From: Streptomyces sp. S.PNR 29
Lineage (GTDB): Bacteria; Actinomycetota; Actinomycetes; Streptomycetales; Streptomycetaceae
Assembly (NCBI RefSeq): GCF_030386795.1
Contig: NZ_JANUQM010000025.1
Location: 1-38,583, forward strand
DNA: 38,583 nt
Direction: 5' to 3'
The notes under the pieces were generated by a model. The model had not been told where the DNA came from and did no database searches. It saw only the letters and a list, made by a program, of their open reading frames with translations. Position numbers and translations under genes: made by a program. Positions 1 through 9,424 of the stretch are shown here, piece by piece (positions within the stretch are counted from its first letter, which is position 1; every line of letters begins with the position of its first letter).

Positions 1-732
1 GATGGGGGGCAGGTAGACGACGTCGAAGCCCATCGCGGCGATCGCGGGCAGCCGGCGGGCGGCGGTGCGGAAGGTGCCGTGCGGCTGCTCGGGAGTGCCC
101 TCGGAGCGGGGGAAGAACTCGTACCAGGACCCGAACAGCGCCCGCTCCCGCTCCACCAGCAACGGCAGCGGCGACGACGTGGTGACCAGCTCTCGCAGCG
201 GATGCCGGGCCAGCACCGCGTCGACCTCCGGCGTCAGCGCCGCCGCCAGACGGGCGGCGGGTGGCTGTGTGTCGTCCCGCAGCGCCTCGGCGGCCGTCAG
301 CAGTACGTCCCGCCCCGCCTCCTTCGGTACGCCTGCCGCAGCCCGCTGGTACAGCGCGGCGCCCTCCTCCAGGACCAGACCGGTGTCGAGGCCGGCCGGG
401 ATCTTGATCCGGGCGTGCTGTCGCCAGGTGGTGACCGGGTCGCTCCAGGCCTCCACGCGGTACGTCCAGCGGCCCTCGGAGTCCGGGGTGACCTCGGCGC
501 CCCAGCGGTCCGAGCCGGGGGCCAGTTCCCGCATCGGCGTCCACGGTCCGGGGCGGCCCTCCGGATCCTTCAGCACGACGTTGGCGGCGACCGCGTCATG
601 GCCTTCGCGGAAGACGGTCGCGGTGACCTCGAACGTCTCTCCCGCGACCGCCTTGGCCGGGCGCCTGCCGCACTCCACGACCGGGCGTACATCCCGTACC
701 GGGATGCGGCCCACCGCCGGATTCGTACCCAT
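1..732 (-). CDS. glgE: GlgE maltosyltransferase, N-terminal part (cut by window edge)
   Basis: The minus strand from the ATG at 732 reads 244 codons with no stop and leaves the window at position 1. The start follows a strong GGAGGTGAG ribosome site. The protein begins with a beta-sandwich domain (about residues 1-120) typical of the GlgE N-terminus. It then shows an SWYEFFPRS block (about residues 206-214), PHGTFRTA, and finally AAMGFDVVYLPP, the entry to the GH13 barrel. GlgE (alpha-1,4-glucan:maltose-1-phosphate maltosyltransferase) extends alpha-glucan from maltose 1-phosphate in the cytoplasm. The catalytic residues lie outside the window. It is divergent from the glgX transcription unit, so both arms of the locus concern alpha-glucan. 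Streptomyces often carry two glgE copies; which one this is cannot be told here. Confidence 0.93.
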   Translation of the reverse strand, partial: MGTNPAVGRIPVRDVRPVVECGRRPAKAVAGETFEVTATVFREGHDAVAANVVLKDPEGRPGPWTPMRELAPGSDRWGAEVTPDSEGRWTYRVEAWSDPVTTWRQHARIKIPAGLDTGLVLEEGAALYQRAAAGVPKEAGRDVLLTAAEALRDDTQPPAARLAAALTPEVDAVLARHPLRELVTTSSPLPLLVERERALFGSWYEFFPRSEGTPEQPHGTFRTAARRLPAIAAMGFDVVYLPPI

Positions 733-758
733 GAGTTCTCACCTCCGCCGTGCTCGAT

Positions 759-777
759 GCCGGGCGCGGGGCCCGGC
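759..777 (-). terminator. Small GC hairpin between the DUF5133 gene and glgE
   Basis: GCCGGGC (759-765) and GCCCGGC (771-777) form a 7-bp stem with a 5-nt loop in the 53-nt gap between the DUF5133 stop and the glgE start. It may attenuate read-through or be part of the glgE leader. No U-tract follows. Confidence 0.3.
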
Positions 778-785
778 CAAGTGGG

Positions 786-1106
786 TCAAGCTGCGCCGGA
801 GGGGCTCTGCCTCCCCGCCGGGGGACGTCGGTCCGGGCTCGGCGGGCCTCGCCTGGCCGCGCCTCCCTTACGGGGCCGCTCGTTCTGCTCCTGCAAATAG
901 GTGACGAGACTCGTCCGCAGATACCGTTCGGCGGCGTCCGCGGCCTCCCGCGCGCAGCGCTTTCCCATCAGCACGCAGAGGGTGTAGCCCGAGTCCTCGA
1001 AGGTGGCCCGCACCGCACGATCGGTGGGGGTGGCGAGCATCATGCGTTCCCAGGCCCGGTAACGCCGCAACTGCCGGGCGACTTCGGCTTTGGCGGGTAG
1101 CAGCAT
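786..1106 (-). CDS. DUF5133 domain protein
   Basis: A 106-residue cytoplasmic protein beginning MLLPAKAEV, followed by a helical segment with RYRAWERMM, FEDSGYTLCVLMG and AADAAERYLR. This pattern matches the small DUF5133 family of Streptomyces, whose function is unknown. I chose the ATG at 1106 because GGAAGGTGA lies at good spacing before it and family members start MLLP; an upstream in-frame start at 1160 would add 18 unlikely residues. The C-terminal 25 residues are Arg/Pro-rich and look disordered. It lies just upstream of glgE on the same strand and may be co-transcribed with it, although a hairpin sits in the gap. No catalytic motif is visible. Confidence 0.8.
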   Translation of the reverse strand: MLLPAKAEVARQLRRYRAWERMMLATPTDRAVRATFEDSGYTLCVLMGKRCAREAADAAERYLRTSLVTYLQEQNERPRKGGAARRGPPSPDRRPPAGRQSPSGAA

Positions 1107-1236
1107 CGTGCCGTTCACCTTCCGGGACTCGCCGTTACGGCGATCGAGTTCTTCACACATGGTGCACGCGCGGCGACTCAGCGTCTTGTTAGAGCTTCAA
1201 CCATTTCGACGGGTCGCTCGTGTTGCACGAACGGGT

Positions 1237-1258
1237 GAGCGCTCTCACTCTGGAGTGA
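1237..1258. promoter_or_regulatory. Overlapping palindromes in the divergent glgE/glgX control region
   Basis: The 244-nt divergent gap between the DUF5133 gene and the HATPase-like gene holds a GAGCGCTC palindrome (1237-1244). It is immediately followed by TCACTC-TG-GAGTGA (1245-1258), a perfect 14-bp palindrome. An AGCGCT core is common in operators of LacI-family sugar repressors, which would suit an alpha-glucan locus. This is inference: no regulator gene lies in the window and promoter elements are not clear. Confidence 0.35.
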
Positions 1259-1350
1259 CTCAGAAGCGATACAAGCTCACGCTTCGTGTTCGGGGACGGG
1301 CCTGCCAAGGCCGAGGAGAAGCGAGAGCTTCGCGGTGAGGAGCCACGACG

Positions 1351-1856
1351 ATGAAGACCGCAGTGCCCTGCTACTACCACCTCGACGTGGAAGTCAGCCC
1401 GGAACGGGTCGGACAGGTCAGGCGCATCCTGGCCGCTCACCTGAGGTTCTGGGACCTGGAGATCCTCGTCGAGCCCGTCTGCCGCGGCGCCGAGATGCTG
1501 CTGCGGGCGATCGACGAGCACGCCACCGACAAGAACACCTCGATCGAGATGTGGTGGAACGGTCAGCACCTCATCACGGCCGTCGGCGGCAACGACCACG
1601 CACTCCGCCCGGACCAGGACCTGCGCAGCTGTCTGCAGCACCTCGCCGCGACGAGTGACGGCTGGGGCTGCTGCGCCACCGAGACCGGCAGCAAGGTCAT
1701 CTGGTTCTCGCAGCGCGCCCGCGCCGGCGAACGCGCCCCGCTGGTGCCGATCGCGCCCGCGCCGGAGGACCGGGAGGCGCTCCAGGTGCCCCGCGCGGTA
1801 CCCGTCACCGGCCGGGCCGGCCCGGTGGATGCCGACGAGATCCTGGAGGAGGCCCG

Positions 1857-1860
<4 letters not shown>
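1351..1860 (+). CDS. Degenerate HATPase_c_2-like protein coupled to glgX
   Basis: A 169-residue soluble protein with the layout of an anti-sigma-type GHKL ATPase: an alpha-helical N-terminus, a helix containing LLRAIDEHATDKN where the N-box would be, the strand IEMWWNGQHLITAV, and a C-terminal block DGWGCCATETGSKVIWF like the end of HATPase_c_2 domains. The usual N-box Asn context and the DxG/GRG boxes are not recognisable, so ATP binding is doubtful. The last 45 residues are Pro/Ala-rich. The ATG follows GTGAGGAGCC. Its TGA overlaps the GTG of glgX (GTGA), so the two are translationally coupled. Streptomyces glgX genes often have such a neighbour; a regulatory role in glycogen or trehalose metabolism is inference. 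Confidence 0.75.
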
Positions 1861-4004
<2,144 letters not shown>

Positions 4005-4009
4005 GGTGG

Positions 4010-4813
4010 TCAGCGTTCGCGGCGCGCGGTGACCGTGAACTGCGCGCCGTCGGCGTCCCGGAGCACGGCCTCGTCGCTGTCCATGGACAGGACGCTGCCG
4101 CCGTGCAGCTCCGCGGCCCGCGCGCAGGCCGACACGTCGTCGACCGAGAAGTGGACCTGCCAGTGCGGCCGGATCGTCGGGTCGGGTGCCGCACCCAGAG
4201 CCCCCGACTCGATCCGCGCCACCACGTCCCCCTGGCTGCGCAGCACGACCTCGCCGCCCTCGTAGTGCACCTCACAGCAGCCGGGCCGCTCCGTCGCCCA
4301 CTCAAGGACCTCGCCGTAGAAGATGGCGGCGTCGAAGGCGTCCCGCGTGTGGAGCCTTATGAAGGCCGGCTGCGCGTGCCGCCAGGTCTCCCAGTCGGTG
4401 AACAGTTCCCCTTCCCACACCCCGAAGGTCGCCCCGTCCCGGTCGGCGAGCAGCGCCGCCCGCCCCGGCGGGATGGAGATCGGGCCGACCGCCGTGGTCC
4501 CGCCGCGCTCCTGGACCCGGCTGGCGGCCTCGTCCGCGCTGGGCACGGCGAAGTACGGCGTCCAGGCCACCGCCATCTGCCACATGGCGGCGACGCCCGC
4601 GATCCCGGCGACCGGCGCGCCGTCCGCCAGGGCGATGCGGAACCGGTCCCCGAGCCTGGTCGGCCGCCACTGCCAGCCCAGCACGGCCGAGTAGAACTCC
4701 TCGGTCGCCTTCAGATCACGGCTGGTCAGACTGACCCAGCAGGGGGCCCCGAAAACCGAGTGCGTGGAAAGGACCTTCTTCACGCCGGTGGTGGAGGTCA
4801 TGTCGTCGTTCAT
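4010..4813 (-). CDS. Two-domain VOC (glyoxalase/bleomycin-resistance fold) protein
   Basis: A 267-residue protein with two tandem VOC half-domains. The first begins GAPCWVSLTSRDLKATEEFYSAVLGW (in part) and includes a GVWEGELF strand. The second begins with AFIRLHTRDAFDAAIFYGEVL and ends in DADGAQFTV. These betaalphabetabetabeta modules bind small molecules or metals; the substrate cannot be inferred. Streptomyces encode many such paralogues. I chose the ATG at 4813 (MNDDMTSTTG) with AGGA upstream; ATG 4801 is also possible, and an in-frame start at 4870 looks too long. It stands alone, convergent with glgX. Upstream, 4814-5034 holds no clear gene, only a GGCGGCGCCGCC palindrome at 4904-4915. 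Confidence 0.85.
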   Translation of the reverse strand: MNDDMTSTTGVKKVLSTHSVFGAPCWVSLTSRDLKATEEFYSAVLGWQWRPTRLGDRFRIALADGAPVAGIAGVAAMWQMAVAWTPYFAVPSADEAASRVQERGGTTAVGPISIPPGRAALLADRDGATFGVWEGELFTDWETWRHAQPAFIRLHTRDAFDAAIFYGEVLEWATERPGCCEVHYEGGEVVLRSQGDVVARIESGALGAAPDPTIRPHWQVHFSVDDVSACARAAELHGGSVLSMDSDEAVLRDADGAQFTVTARRER

Positions 4814-5034
4814 GGCAGTAGCATCCTGATCTCGTCCACCGGCGGCCACCGGTCTCCCACCAGTGTCCAACCGGAACCGCTCCGGGCGCCTGTCGAGTAC
4901 CCCGGCGGCGCCGCCGAAACGGTGGCGGACACGCCCCCGGACGGCCCAGTGGCAAGGGGTGGGGCGGACAGCGACGATGGATGCGTCGAGCAGTACCGCA
5001 AGGCACAGGGCACGCGCCGGACCCGGAGGTGACC

Positions 5035-5355
5035 ATGCCCACGGACGGGGACTCGGAGCAGATCTTCGAGCTGCAGGAACAGATCCGGCAGCTGAAGGAG
5101 GCGGTCGTCTCGCATGCCGTCGTCGACCAGGCGATCGGCATGATCGTCGCGCTCGGGCGGGTGACGCCGGATCAGGGCTGGGCCGTACTGAAGGAAGTAT
5201 CCCAGCACACGAATATCAAGCTGCGGAATGTAGCGGAACTGATACTGATCTGGGGGCGCACCGGGGAAATGCCCCGGGAAATTCGGGCCGAGCTGGAGGA
5301 CGCCCTGGACCGCCACGGGCCCACTCAGATTCCCGGCGCGCCGCCGGAGCGCTGA
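5035..5355 (+). CDS. ANTAR-domain RNA-binding protein
   Basis: A 106-residue protein that is essentially a lone ANTAR domain: an N-terminal coiled-coil (residues about 8-30, LQEQIRQLKEAV) leads into VVDQAIGMIVALGRVTPDQGWAVLKEVSQHTNIKLRNVAELI. ANTAR proteins bind two-hairpin RNA motifs and act as antiterminators. Unlike most family members there is no GAF or receiver domain, so the signal input is not encoded here. The ATG at 5035 has GGAGGTGACC directly upstream; the in-frame start at 4981 has none. It converges with the sigma factor gene across 52 nt that hold no convincing terminator. Confidence 0.85.
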   Translation: MPTDGDSEQIFELQEQIRQLKEAVVSHAVVDQAIGMIVALGRVTPDQGWAVLKEVSQHTNIKLRNVAELILIWGRTGEMPREIRAELEDALDRHGPTQIPGAPPER

Positions 5356-5407
5356 ATCCGCGCCGACGCCGAATGCGCACCGGCGGCGCCGGGCGCGGGG
5401 CTCCGGC

Positions 5408-6199
5408 TCAGCGCGTCTCGGTGAGGATCTCCTCGCGGAGCTGGGCGAAGCAGCCGCTGAGCAGGCGTGAGACGTGCATCTGGGAGATGCCGAGCTGCTG
5501 CGCGATCCGGCTCTGTGTCATGCCTCCGAAGAAACGCAGATAGAGGATGGTCCGCTCGCGCTCGGGGAGCGCCTGCAGACAGGGGGTCACCGCCACCCGG
5601 TCGACGACGGTGTCATAGCCCGGGTCGGGCCCGCCGAGCGCGTCCCCCAGCGCGTAGCCGTCGGTGCCCGGCATCTCCGCCTCCAGCGACAACGCGGAGA
5701 AGCACTCCAGGGCCTCCATACCGGTGCGTACCTCACTCGTGGTCAGATGCGTGTACTCGGCGATCTCCCCGATGGTCGGGGTGCGACCCGGTGTCGTCTG
5801 GGCCAGCTCCTTCGCGGCGCGCCGTACGCGATTGCGCAGGTCCTGGATCCGGCGCGGCACGTGCAGGCTCCACATGTGGTCGCGGAAGTGCCGTTTGATC
5901 TCGCCGGTGACGGTCGGTACCGCGTACGCCTCGAAGGCATACCCGCGTGCCGGGTCGTAGTGGTCGACGGCCTTGACGAGTCCGAGGGCGGCCACCTGGT
6001 ACAGGTCCTCAAGGGTCTCGCCGCGTCCACGGAAGCGGACGGCGATCCGCTCGGCCATGGGGAGCCAGGCCTGGATCAGCTCGTCGCGCAGCGCCTTGCG
6101 TTCCGGGCCCTCAGGCAGTCCCGCGAGCCGCTCGAAGGCCTCGGCCGTGTCGGGGGCGTCGTCGTGAGGGTGCGGCTTCGTTCTGGTCGCGACACGCAT
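5408..6199 (-). CDS. RNA polymerase sigma factor, SigB/SigF/SigG family
   Basis: A 263-residue sigma factor of the general-stress/development group. Region 2 is EDLYQVAALGLVKAVDHYDPA with EAYAVPTVTGEIKRHFRDH. Region 3 includes RRIQDLRNRVRRAAKEL. Region 4 includes LPERERTILYLRFFGGMTQ and the helix-turn-helix IAQQLGISQMHVSRLL. The real start is ATG 6199 with GGGAGG 8 nt upstream; the GTG at 6208 would overlap that site. No anti-sigma or anti-anti-sigma gene adjoins it. The upstream gap contains a sequence resembling this family's own promoter (6336-6361), which would allow autoregulation. Which S. coelicolor orthologue (sigB, F, G, H, I, K, L, M, N) it matches cannot be decided by eye. Confidence 0.94.
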   Translation of the reverse strand: MRVATRTKPHPHDDAPDTAEAFERLAGLPEGPERKALRDELIQAWLPMAERIAVRFRGRGETLEDLYQVAALGLVKAVDHYDPARGYAFEAYAVPTVTGEIKRHFRDHMWSLHVPRRIQDLRNRVRRAAKELAQTTPGRTPTIGEIAEYTHLTTSEVRTGMEALECFSALSLEAEMPGTDGYALGDALGGPDPGYDTVVDRVAVTPCLQALPERERTILYLRFFGGMTQSRIAQQLGISQMHVSRLLSGCFAQLREEILTETR

Positions 6200-6335
6200 G
6201 GTGCGCACCTCCCTCGGCAGGAGTGCTGGTGGACAGACACCATGGGAGGCGTGGCTCGGACGTCACGGAGAACACCCGGGGTCCGGCAGGCCGGCTCCCA
6301 CGGACGTGCCTCCTGTCCGAAGCACTGAAAAGCGG

Positions 6336-6361
6336 ATTCCCGGCGGCGACGATTCCGAAAC
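6336..6361 (-). promoter_or_regulatory. Possible SigB-type promoter upstream of the sigma factor gene
   Basis: On the minus strand GTTT (6361-6358), a 16-nt spacer and GGGAAT (6341-6336) resemble the SigB-class pattern GNNT-N14-16-GGGTAY with one mismatch. It lies about 137 nt upstream of the sigma factor start. The surrounding 6200-6550 gap is lower in GC than its neighbours and has no gene. Confidence 0.35.
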
Positions 6362-6550
6362 AGTTCCAGGAATACGGTGACGCCCTGCGACCGGGCGATT
6401 CTGTATTGTCGACCGGCGGTACGGTAATTCTCGTTCGGACTCACGTTCCGAAATCGACGGAATTCGCTGCGTTGAATTCTGTGGACGCCCGGATCGGCCC
6501 GGCGTGCCGCTTGTGCACTCTTGACTGTTCCTTGCCGTTCCGTGGGTCGG

Positions 6551-6581
6551 TTAGCTCTGCTACAGAGCTAATCTCGGCCGC
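6551..6581 (+). promoter_or_regulatory. Perfect MarR-type operator overlapping a leaderless-type -10
   Basis: A perfect inverted repeat with arms TTAGCTCTG (6551-6559) and CAGAGCTAA (6563-6571) around CTA ends 10 nt before the GTG of the marR-like gene. TAATCT (6569-6574), a TAnnnT -10 candidate, overlaps the right arm and lies 7 nt before the GTG, which has no Shine-Dalgarno. A bound repressor would therefore cover the promoter: a simple autoregulation layout. The palindrome is seen directly; repressor identity and transcription start are inferred. Confidence 0.7.
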
Positions 6582-7037
6582 GTGGAACCCGAGACCTTCC
6601 CCGAGGAACTGGCCGACGCGCTCGTCGGGCTCCAGCGGCTGATCCGGCGCCGGCTGCGCCGGGAGCTGCCCGACCCGCCGCTGCGGGGTGCCGAGGTGGA
6701 GTTGCTGCGCCTGGTCATGGAGCGGCCCGGCATCGGCATCTCGGATGCCGCCAAGGAGCTGTACCTGGCCGGCAACTCGGTGTCGACGCTGGTCAACCAG
6801 TTGGTGCGGGCCGGGTACCTGGTTCGCGAGACGGACCCGGCCGACCGTCGGGCCGCACGGCTGCGGCCCACCCCGGCGGCGGAGACACGGCTGCGTGAGT
6901 GGCGCGGACGCCGCGCCGATCTCGTACGTCGCCAGGTGGCCCGTCTCGACGACGCGGACCGCGAGGCGCTGCGCGTCGCGGTTCCCGCCCTGCGCCAACT
7001 GGCCGTCACCCTGCACGAGGAGGCCGAGGACGCATGA
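6582..7037 (+). CDS. MarR-family transcriptional regulator
   Basis: A 151-residue winged-helix protein. The DNA-binding part runs about residues 30-100: LRGAEVELLRLVMERPGIGI, then SDAAKELYLAGNSVSTLVNQLVRAG (recognition helix region), then the wing RETDPADRRAARLRPT, a signature of MarR proteins. Flanking helices would form the dimer interface. The GTG at 6582 lacks a ribosome site and is preceded by a TAATCT hexamer and a perfect operator, suggesting a leaderless, self-repressed transcript. Its TGA overlaps the ATG of the ABC ATPase gene (ATGA), so repressor and transporter form one operon. By analogy to other MarR-exporter operons, a toxic ligand probably induces the pump; the ligand is unknown. 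Confidence 0.92.
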   Translation: MEPETFPEELADALVGLQRLIRRRLRRELPDPPLRGAEVELLRLVMERPGIGISDAAKELYLAGNSVSTLVNQLVRAGYLVRETDPADRRAARLRPTPAAETRLREWRGRRADLVRRQVARLDDADREALRVAVPALRQLAVTLHEEAEDA

Positions 7038-7885
7038 CACGTCACGCTGCCGGACCCGACGAGGCCGTCACCTGCACCGGGCTCGCCTACGCCTTCGGCG
7101 GGACCAACGCGGTCGACGGGCTCGACCTGACGGTGACCAAGGGCGAGGTCTTCGGGCTGCTCGGCCCGAACGGTGCCGGAAAGACCACGGCGATCCGCTG
7201 TGTCACCACGCTTCTGCCGGTCCCCGCCGGCATGGTCCGGGTCTTCGGCCACGACGCCGCGAGGGACCGGATGGCCGTACGGCGGCTGCTGGGCTATGTG
7301 CCGCAGCAACTGTCCGCCGACGCCGGTCTCACCGGCCGGGAGAACGTCGCCCTGTTCGCCCGCGTCTTCGACGTGCCCCGCCGTGAACGCGCCGAACGCG
7401 TCCGGCAGGCCCTGGCCGCCGTCGACCTCGCCGACGCCGCCGAACGGCTCGCCGGCACCTACTCCGGCGGCATGATCCGCCGACTGGAACTGGCCCAGGC
7501 CCTGGTCAGCGCGCCCCGCCTGCTGATCCTCGACGAGCCGACGATCGGCCTCGACCCGATCGCCCGCACCGGCGTGTGGGAGCACATCAGCGCCGTCCGG
7601 GAGGCCACCGGCATGACGGTCCTGGTGACCACCCACTACATGGACGAGGCCGACCAGTACTGCGACCGGGTCGGCCTCATGCACCGCGGCCGGATCCGCG
7701 CCCTCGGTACTCCCGCCCAGCTCCGCGAGGGGCTCGGCGCGCGCAGGCGCGCCGCCGGTGAGACCACGGACACGCTGCCGACGCTGGAGGACGTCTTCCG
7801 GGACGTGGCGGGCAGCGGTCTCGACGAGTCAGGAGATTTCCGCGATGTCCGAAGCACCCGCCGTACCGCGAACCGTGTCGGCTGA
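7034..7885 (+). CDS. ABC transporter ATP-binding protein (drug-exporter type)
   Basis: A 283-residue nucleotide-binding subunit. It has Walker A GPNGAGKTT (about residues 44-52), a Q-loop in YVPQQL, the signature TYSGGMIRRLELAQAL, Walker B LLILDEPTIGLD and the H-loop TTHYMDEAD. The C-terminal tail with TLEDVFRDVAG is typical of DrrA/CcmA-like exporters. ATG 7034 overlaps the regulator's stop codon. The last 41 nt overlap the permease gene in another frame. It pairs with one ABC-2 permease to make a four-part exporter (two ATPases, two permeases) in the membrane, likely under control of the MarR protein. Confidence 0.95.
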   Translation: MTRHAAGPDEAVTCTGLAYAFGGTNAVDGLDLTVTKGEVFGLLGPNGAGKTTAIRCVTTLLPVPAGMVRVFGHDAARDRMAVRRLLGYVPQQLSADAGLTGRENVALFARVFDVPRRERAERVRQALAAVDLADAAERLAGTYSGGMIRRLELAQALVSAPRLLILDEPTIGLDPIARTGVWEHISAVREATGMTVLVTTHYMDEADQYCDRVGLMHRGRIRALGTPAQLREGLGARRRAAGETTDTLPTLEDVFRDVAGSGLDESGDFRDVRSTRRTANRVG

Positions 7886-8705
7886 CCGCGCCCCCACCGA
7901 CGGCATCGGCCTGCTGCTGCGGCCGCCCGAGCCCCGGGCGGGCCGGCTGCTGCTGCCCGCCCGCGTCGGCGCGATGTGCGCGGTGGAACTGCAGAAGCTG
8001 CGCCACGACCGCACCGAGCTGTACACACGGGCTGTCCAGCCGGCCCTGTGGCTGCTGATCTTCGGTCAGACCTTCACACACATCAGGGCGATCCCCACCG
8101 GCGGCATCCCCTACATCGACTATCTGGCACCCGGCATCATCGCCCAGTCCGCGATGTTCATCGCCATCTTCTACGGCATCCAGATCATCTGGGAACGCGA
8201 CGCGGGGATCCTCAACAAGCTCCTCGTCACGCCGACCCCGCGCCCGGCCCTGATCACCGGCAAGGCCTTCGCGGCCGGGGTGAAGTCGCTGGTCCAGGCC
8301 GTCGTCGTGATCCTCATCGCCGCGGTGCTGGGCGTGGCCCTGACCTGGAACCCGCTGAAGCTGCTCGGCGTCGCGGTGATCGTCGTCCTGGGCTCCGCCT
8401 TCTTCTCCTGCCTGTCGATGACCATCGCCGGCATCGTGCTCAGCCGTGACCGCCTGATGGGCATCGGACAGGCGATCACCATGCCGTTGTTCTTCGGCTC
8501 CAACGCCCTGTACCCCGTGTCCGTGATGCCCGGCTGGCTGCAGGCGATCACCTCGTTCAACCCGCTCGGCTACGAGGTGGACGCCCTGCGCGGGCTCCTG
8601 GTCGGCACGCACCACCATCTGGCGGCCGACTTCGCGGTGCTCGCCGTGGCCGCTGCGCTCGGCATCGCCGCGGCCTCGTCCCTCCTGGGCCGGCTGGCTC
8701 GCTGA
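7845..8705 (+). CDS. ABC-2 type permease
   Basis: A 286-residue membrane protein with an N-terminal cytoplasmic stretch of about 55 residues and about six hydrophobic segments: around AVQPALWLLIFG, LAPGIIAQSAMFIAIFYG, SLVQAVVVILIAAVLGVAL, LLGVAVIVVLGSAFFSCL, GQAITMPLFFGSNALYPV and DFAVLAVAAALGIAAAS. The segment SNALYPVSVMPGWLQAITSFNPLGY is typical of DrrB-like ABC-2 exporters. ATG 7845 has AGGAG 9 nt upstream and lies inside the ATPase gene. Together with that ATPase it should export a hydrophobic compound; substrate unknown. Confidence 0.93.
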   Translation: MSEAPAVPRTVSADRAPTDGIGLLLRPPEPRAGRLLLPARVGAMCAVELQKLRHDRTELYTRAVQPALWLLIFGQTFTHIRAIPTGGIPYIDYLAPGIIAQSAMFIAIFYGIQIIWERDAGILNKLLVTPTPRPALITGKAFAAGVKSLVQAVVVILIAAVLGVALTWNPLKLLGVAVIVVLGSAFFSCLSMTIAGIVLSRDRLMGIGQAITMPLFFGSNALYPVSVMPGWLQAITSFNPLGYEVDALRGLLVGTHHHLAADFAVLAVAAALGIAAASSLLGRLAR

Positions 8706-8738
8706 TCTTGGCGCAGAACGTGATGTACGGCACTCCAG

Positions 8739-8799
8739 GGCAAGCGCTTTCACGAGCGCTCGGCGGATTCTTCCTGCGCACGGCTTGATCGCCGATCAA
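8739..8799. promoter_or_regulatory. Two palindromic elements in the gap after the ABC operon
   Basis: AGCGCT occurs at 8743-8748 and 8755-8760, able to pair as a 6-bp hairpin; the first copy lies in GCAAGCGCTTTCA, which resembles LacI-family operators. Further on, TTGATCG-C-CGATCAA (8785-8799) is a perfect 15-bp palindrome. They could end the ABC transcript or control the gene at 8896. Roles are inferred. Confidence 0.35.
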
Positions 8800-8837
8800 A
8801 AGGGGTGAACTGCCTGGCCACAGCGCATTCTGCTCAT

Positions 8838-8867
8838 TTGACAGTGCATCGAGCACACAGATAGGAA
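8838..8867 (+). promoter_or_regulatory. HrdB-like promoter for the gene at 8896
   Basis: TTGACA (8838-8843) and TAGGAA (8862-8867) are separated by 18 nt, close to the Streptomyces housekeeping consensus TTGACN/TAGRRT. Transcription would start near 8874, about 20 nt before the GTG start. Confidence 0.6.
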
Positions 8868-8895
8868 GCAGCTTCCAGAGGTCGAGAGGTGCACT

Positions 8896-9417
8896 GTGTA
8901 CGAGCCGAACGTGGTCGGGGACTGGCAAGAGTACGACGAGCATGCCGGTCTGCGCGTCCGCGTCCATCGCCTGGAACTCGCGGAGCCGCCGCGGGGACGT
9001 GACGACGCCGCCGACGGGCAGACGTACTTCCGGCTCCGTGTGACCGTCGAGAACCGCGGCAGCCGGCACTACGGCATCCATCTGGAGGACGGCCAGCTCG
9101 ACGTGCGGATCGGCCCCGACGGGGAGAGCGCCTTCATCGACTGGCGCAACTCCCAGTTCATCGAGGGCTTCGACGTCTATCCGCTGCGCCGGGCCACGGC
9201 CGTGCTGTACGCGGCCGGCCCGGAGGCGTCCCTGAGCCAGGTGGACATCCAGGTCCAGCTGCGGGTCGACGAGGAGTGGACCGACCGCCGGCTGTGGACG
9301 GGCGGCATCGGCGCGCACGAGGGGGCCGCCGGAGCCCAGCCGGGCGCCGGGCGGGAGAGCCTGGCGCACCAGGTGAGCGTCTTCCTGCGGGGTCAGGCCG
9401 AAGAGGGAACTGCCTGA
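8896..9417 (+). CDS. Conserved-looking hypothetical protein, probable beta-sandwich
   Basis: A 173-residue soluble acidic protein that I do not recognise. It has no signal peptide or membrane segment. Alternating strands such as TYFRLRVTVENRGSRHYGIHL (in part), QLDVRIGPD and VDIQVQLRVDEEW suggest an Ig-like fold similar to domains that support extracellular or ligand-binding proteins (DUF4352-like), but this is only a pattern impression. The last 40 residues are Gly/Ala-rich, then LAHQVSVFLRG. The GTG at 8896 has GAGAGGTG upstream and one of the clearest sigma-70-type promoters in the window. It stands alone and converges with hemC across 7 nt. Confidence 0.7.
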   Translation: MYEPNVVGDWQEYDEHAGLRVRVHRLELAEPPRGRDDAADGQTYFRLRVTVENRGSRHYGIHLEDGQLDVRIGPDGESAFIDWRNSQFIEGFDVYPLRRATAVLYAAGPEASLSQVDIQVQLRVDEEWTDRRLWTGGIGAHEGAAGAQPGAGRESLAHQVSVFLRGQAEEGTA

Positions 9418-9424
9418 TCGGACG

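Noticed and set aside
65..904. Two overlapping plus-strand frames at the left edge
   Set aside because: They lie opposite glgE, whose start, ribosome site and motifs are clear.
8743..8760. AGCGCT pair as a definite terminator of the ABC operon
   Set aside because: The stem is only 6 bp with a 6-nt loop, too weak to call; kept as a possible regulatory element.
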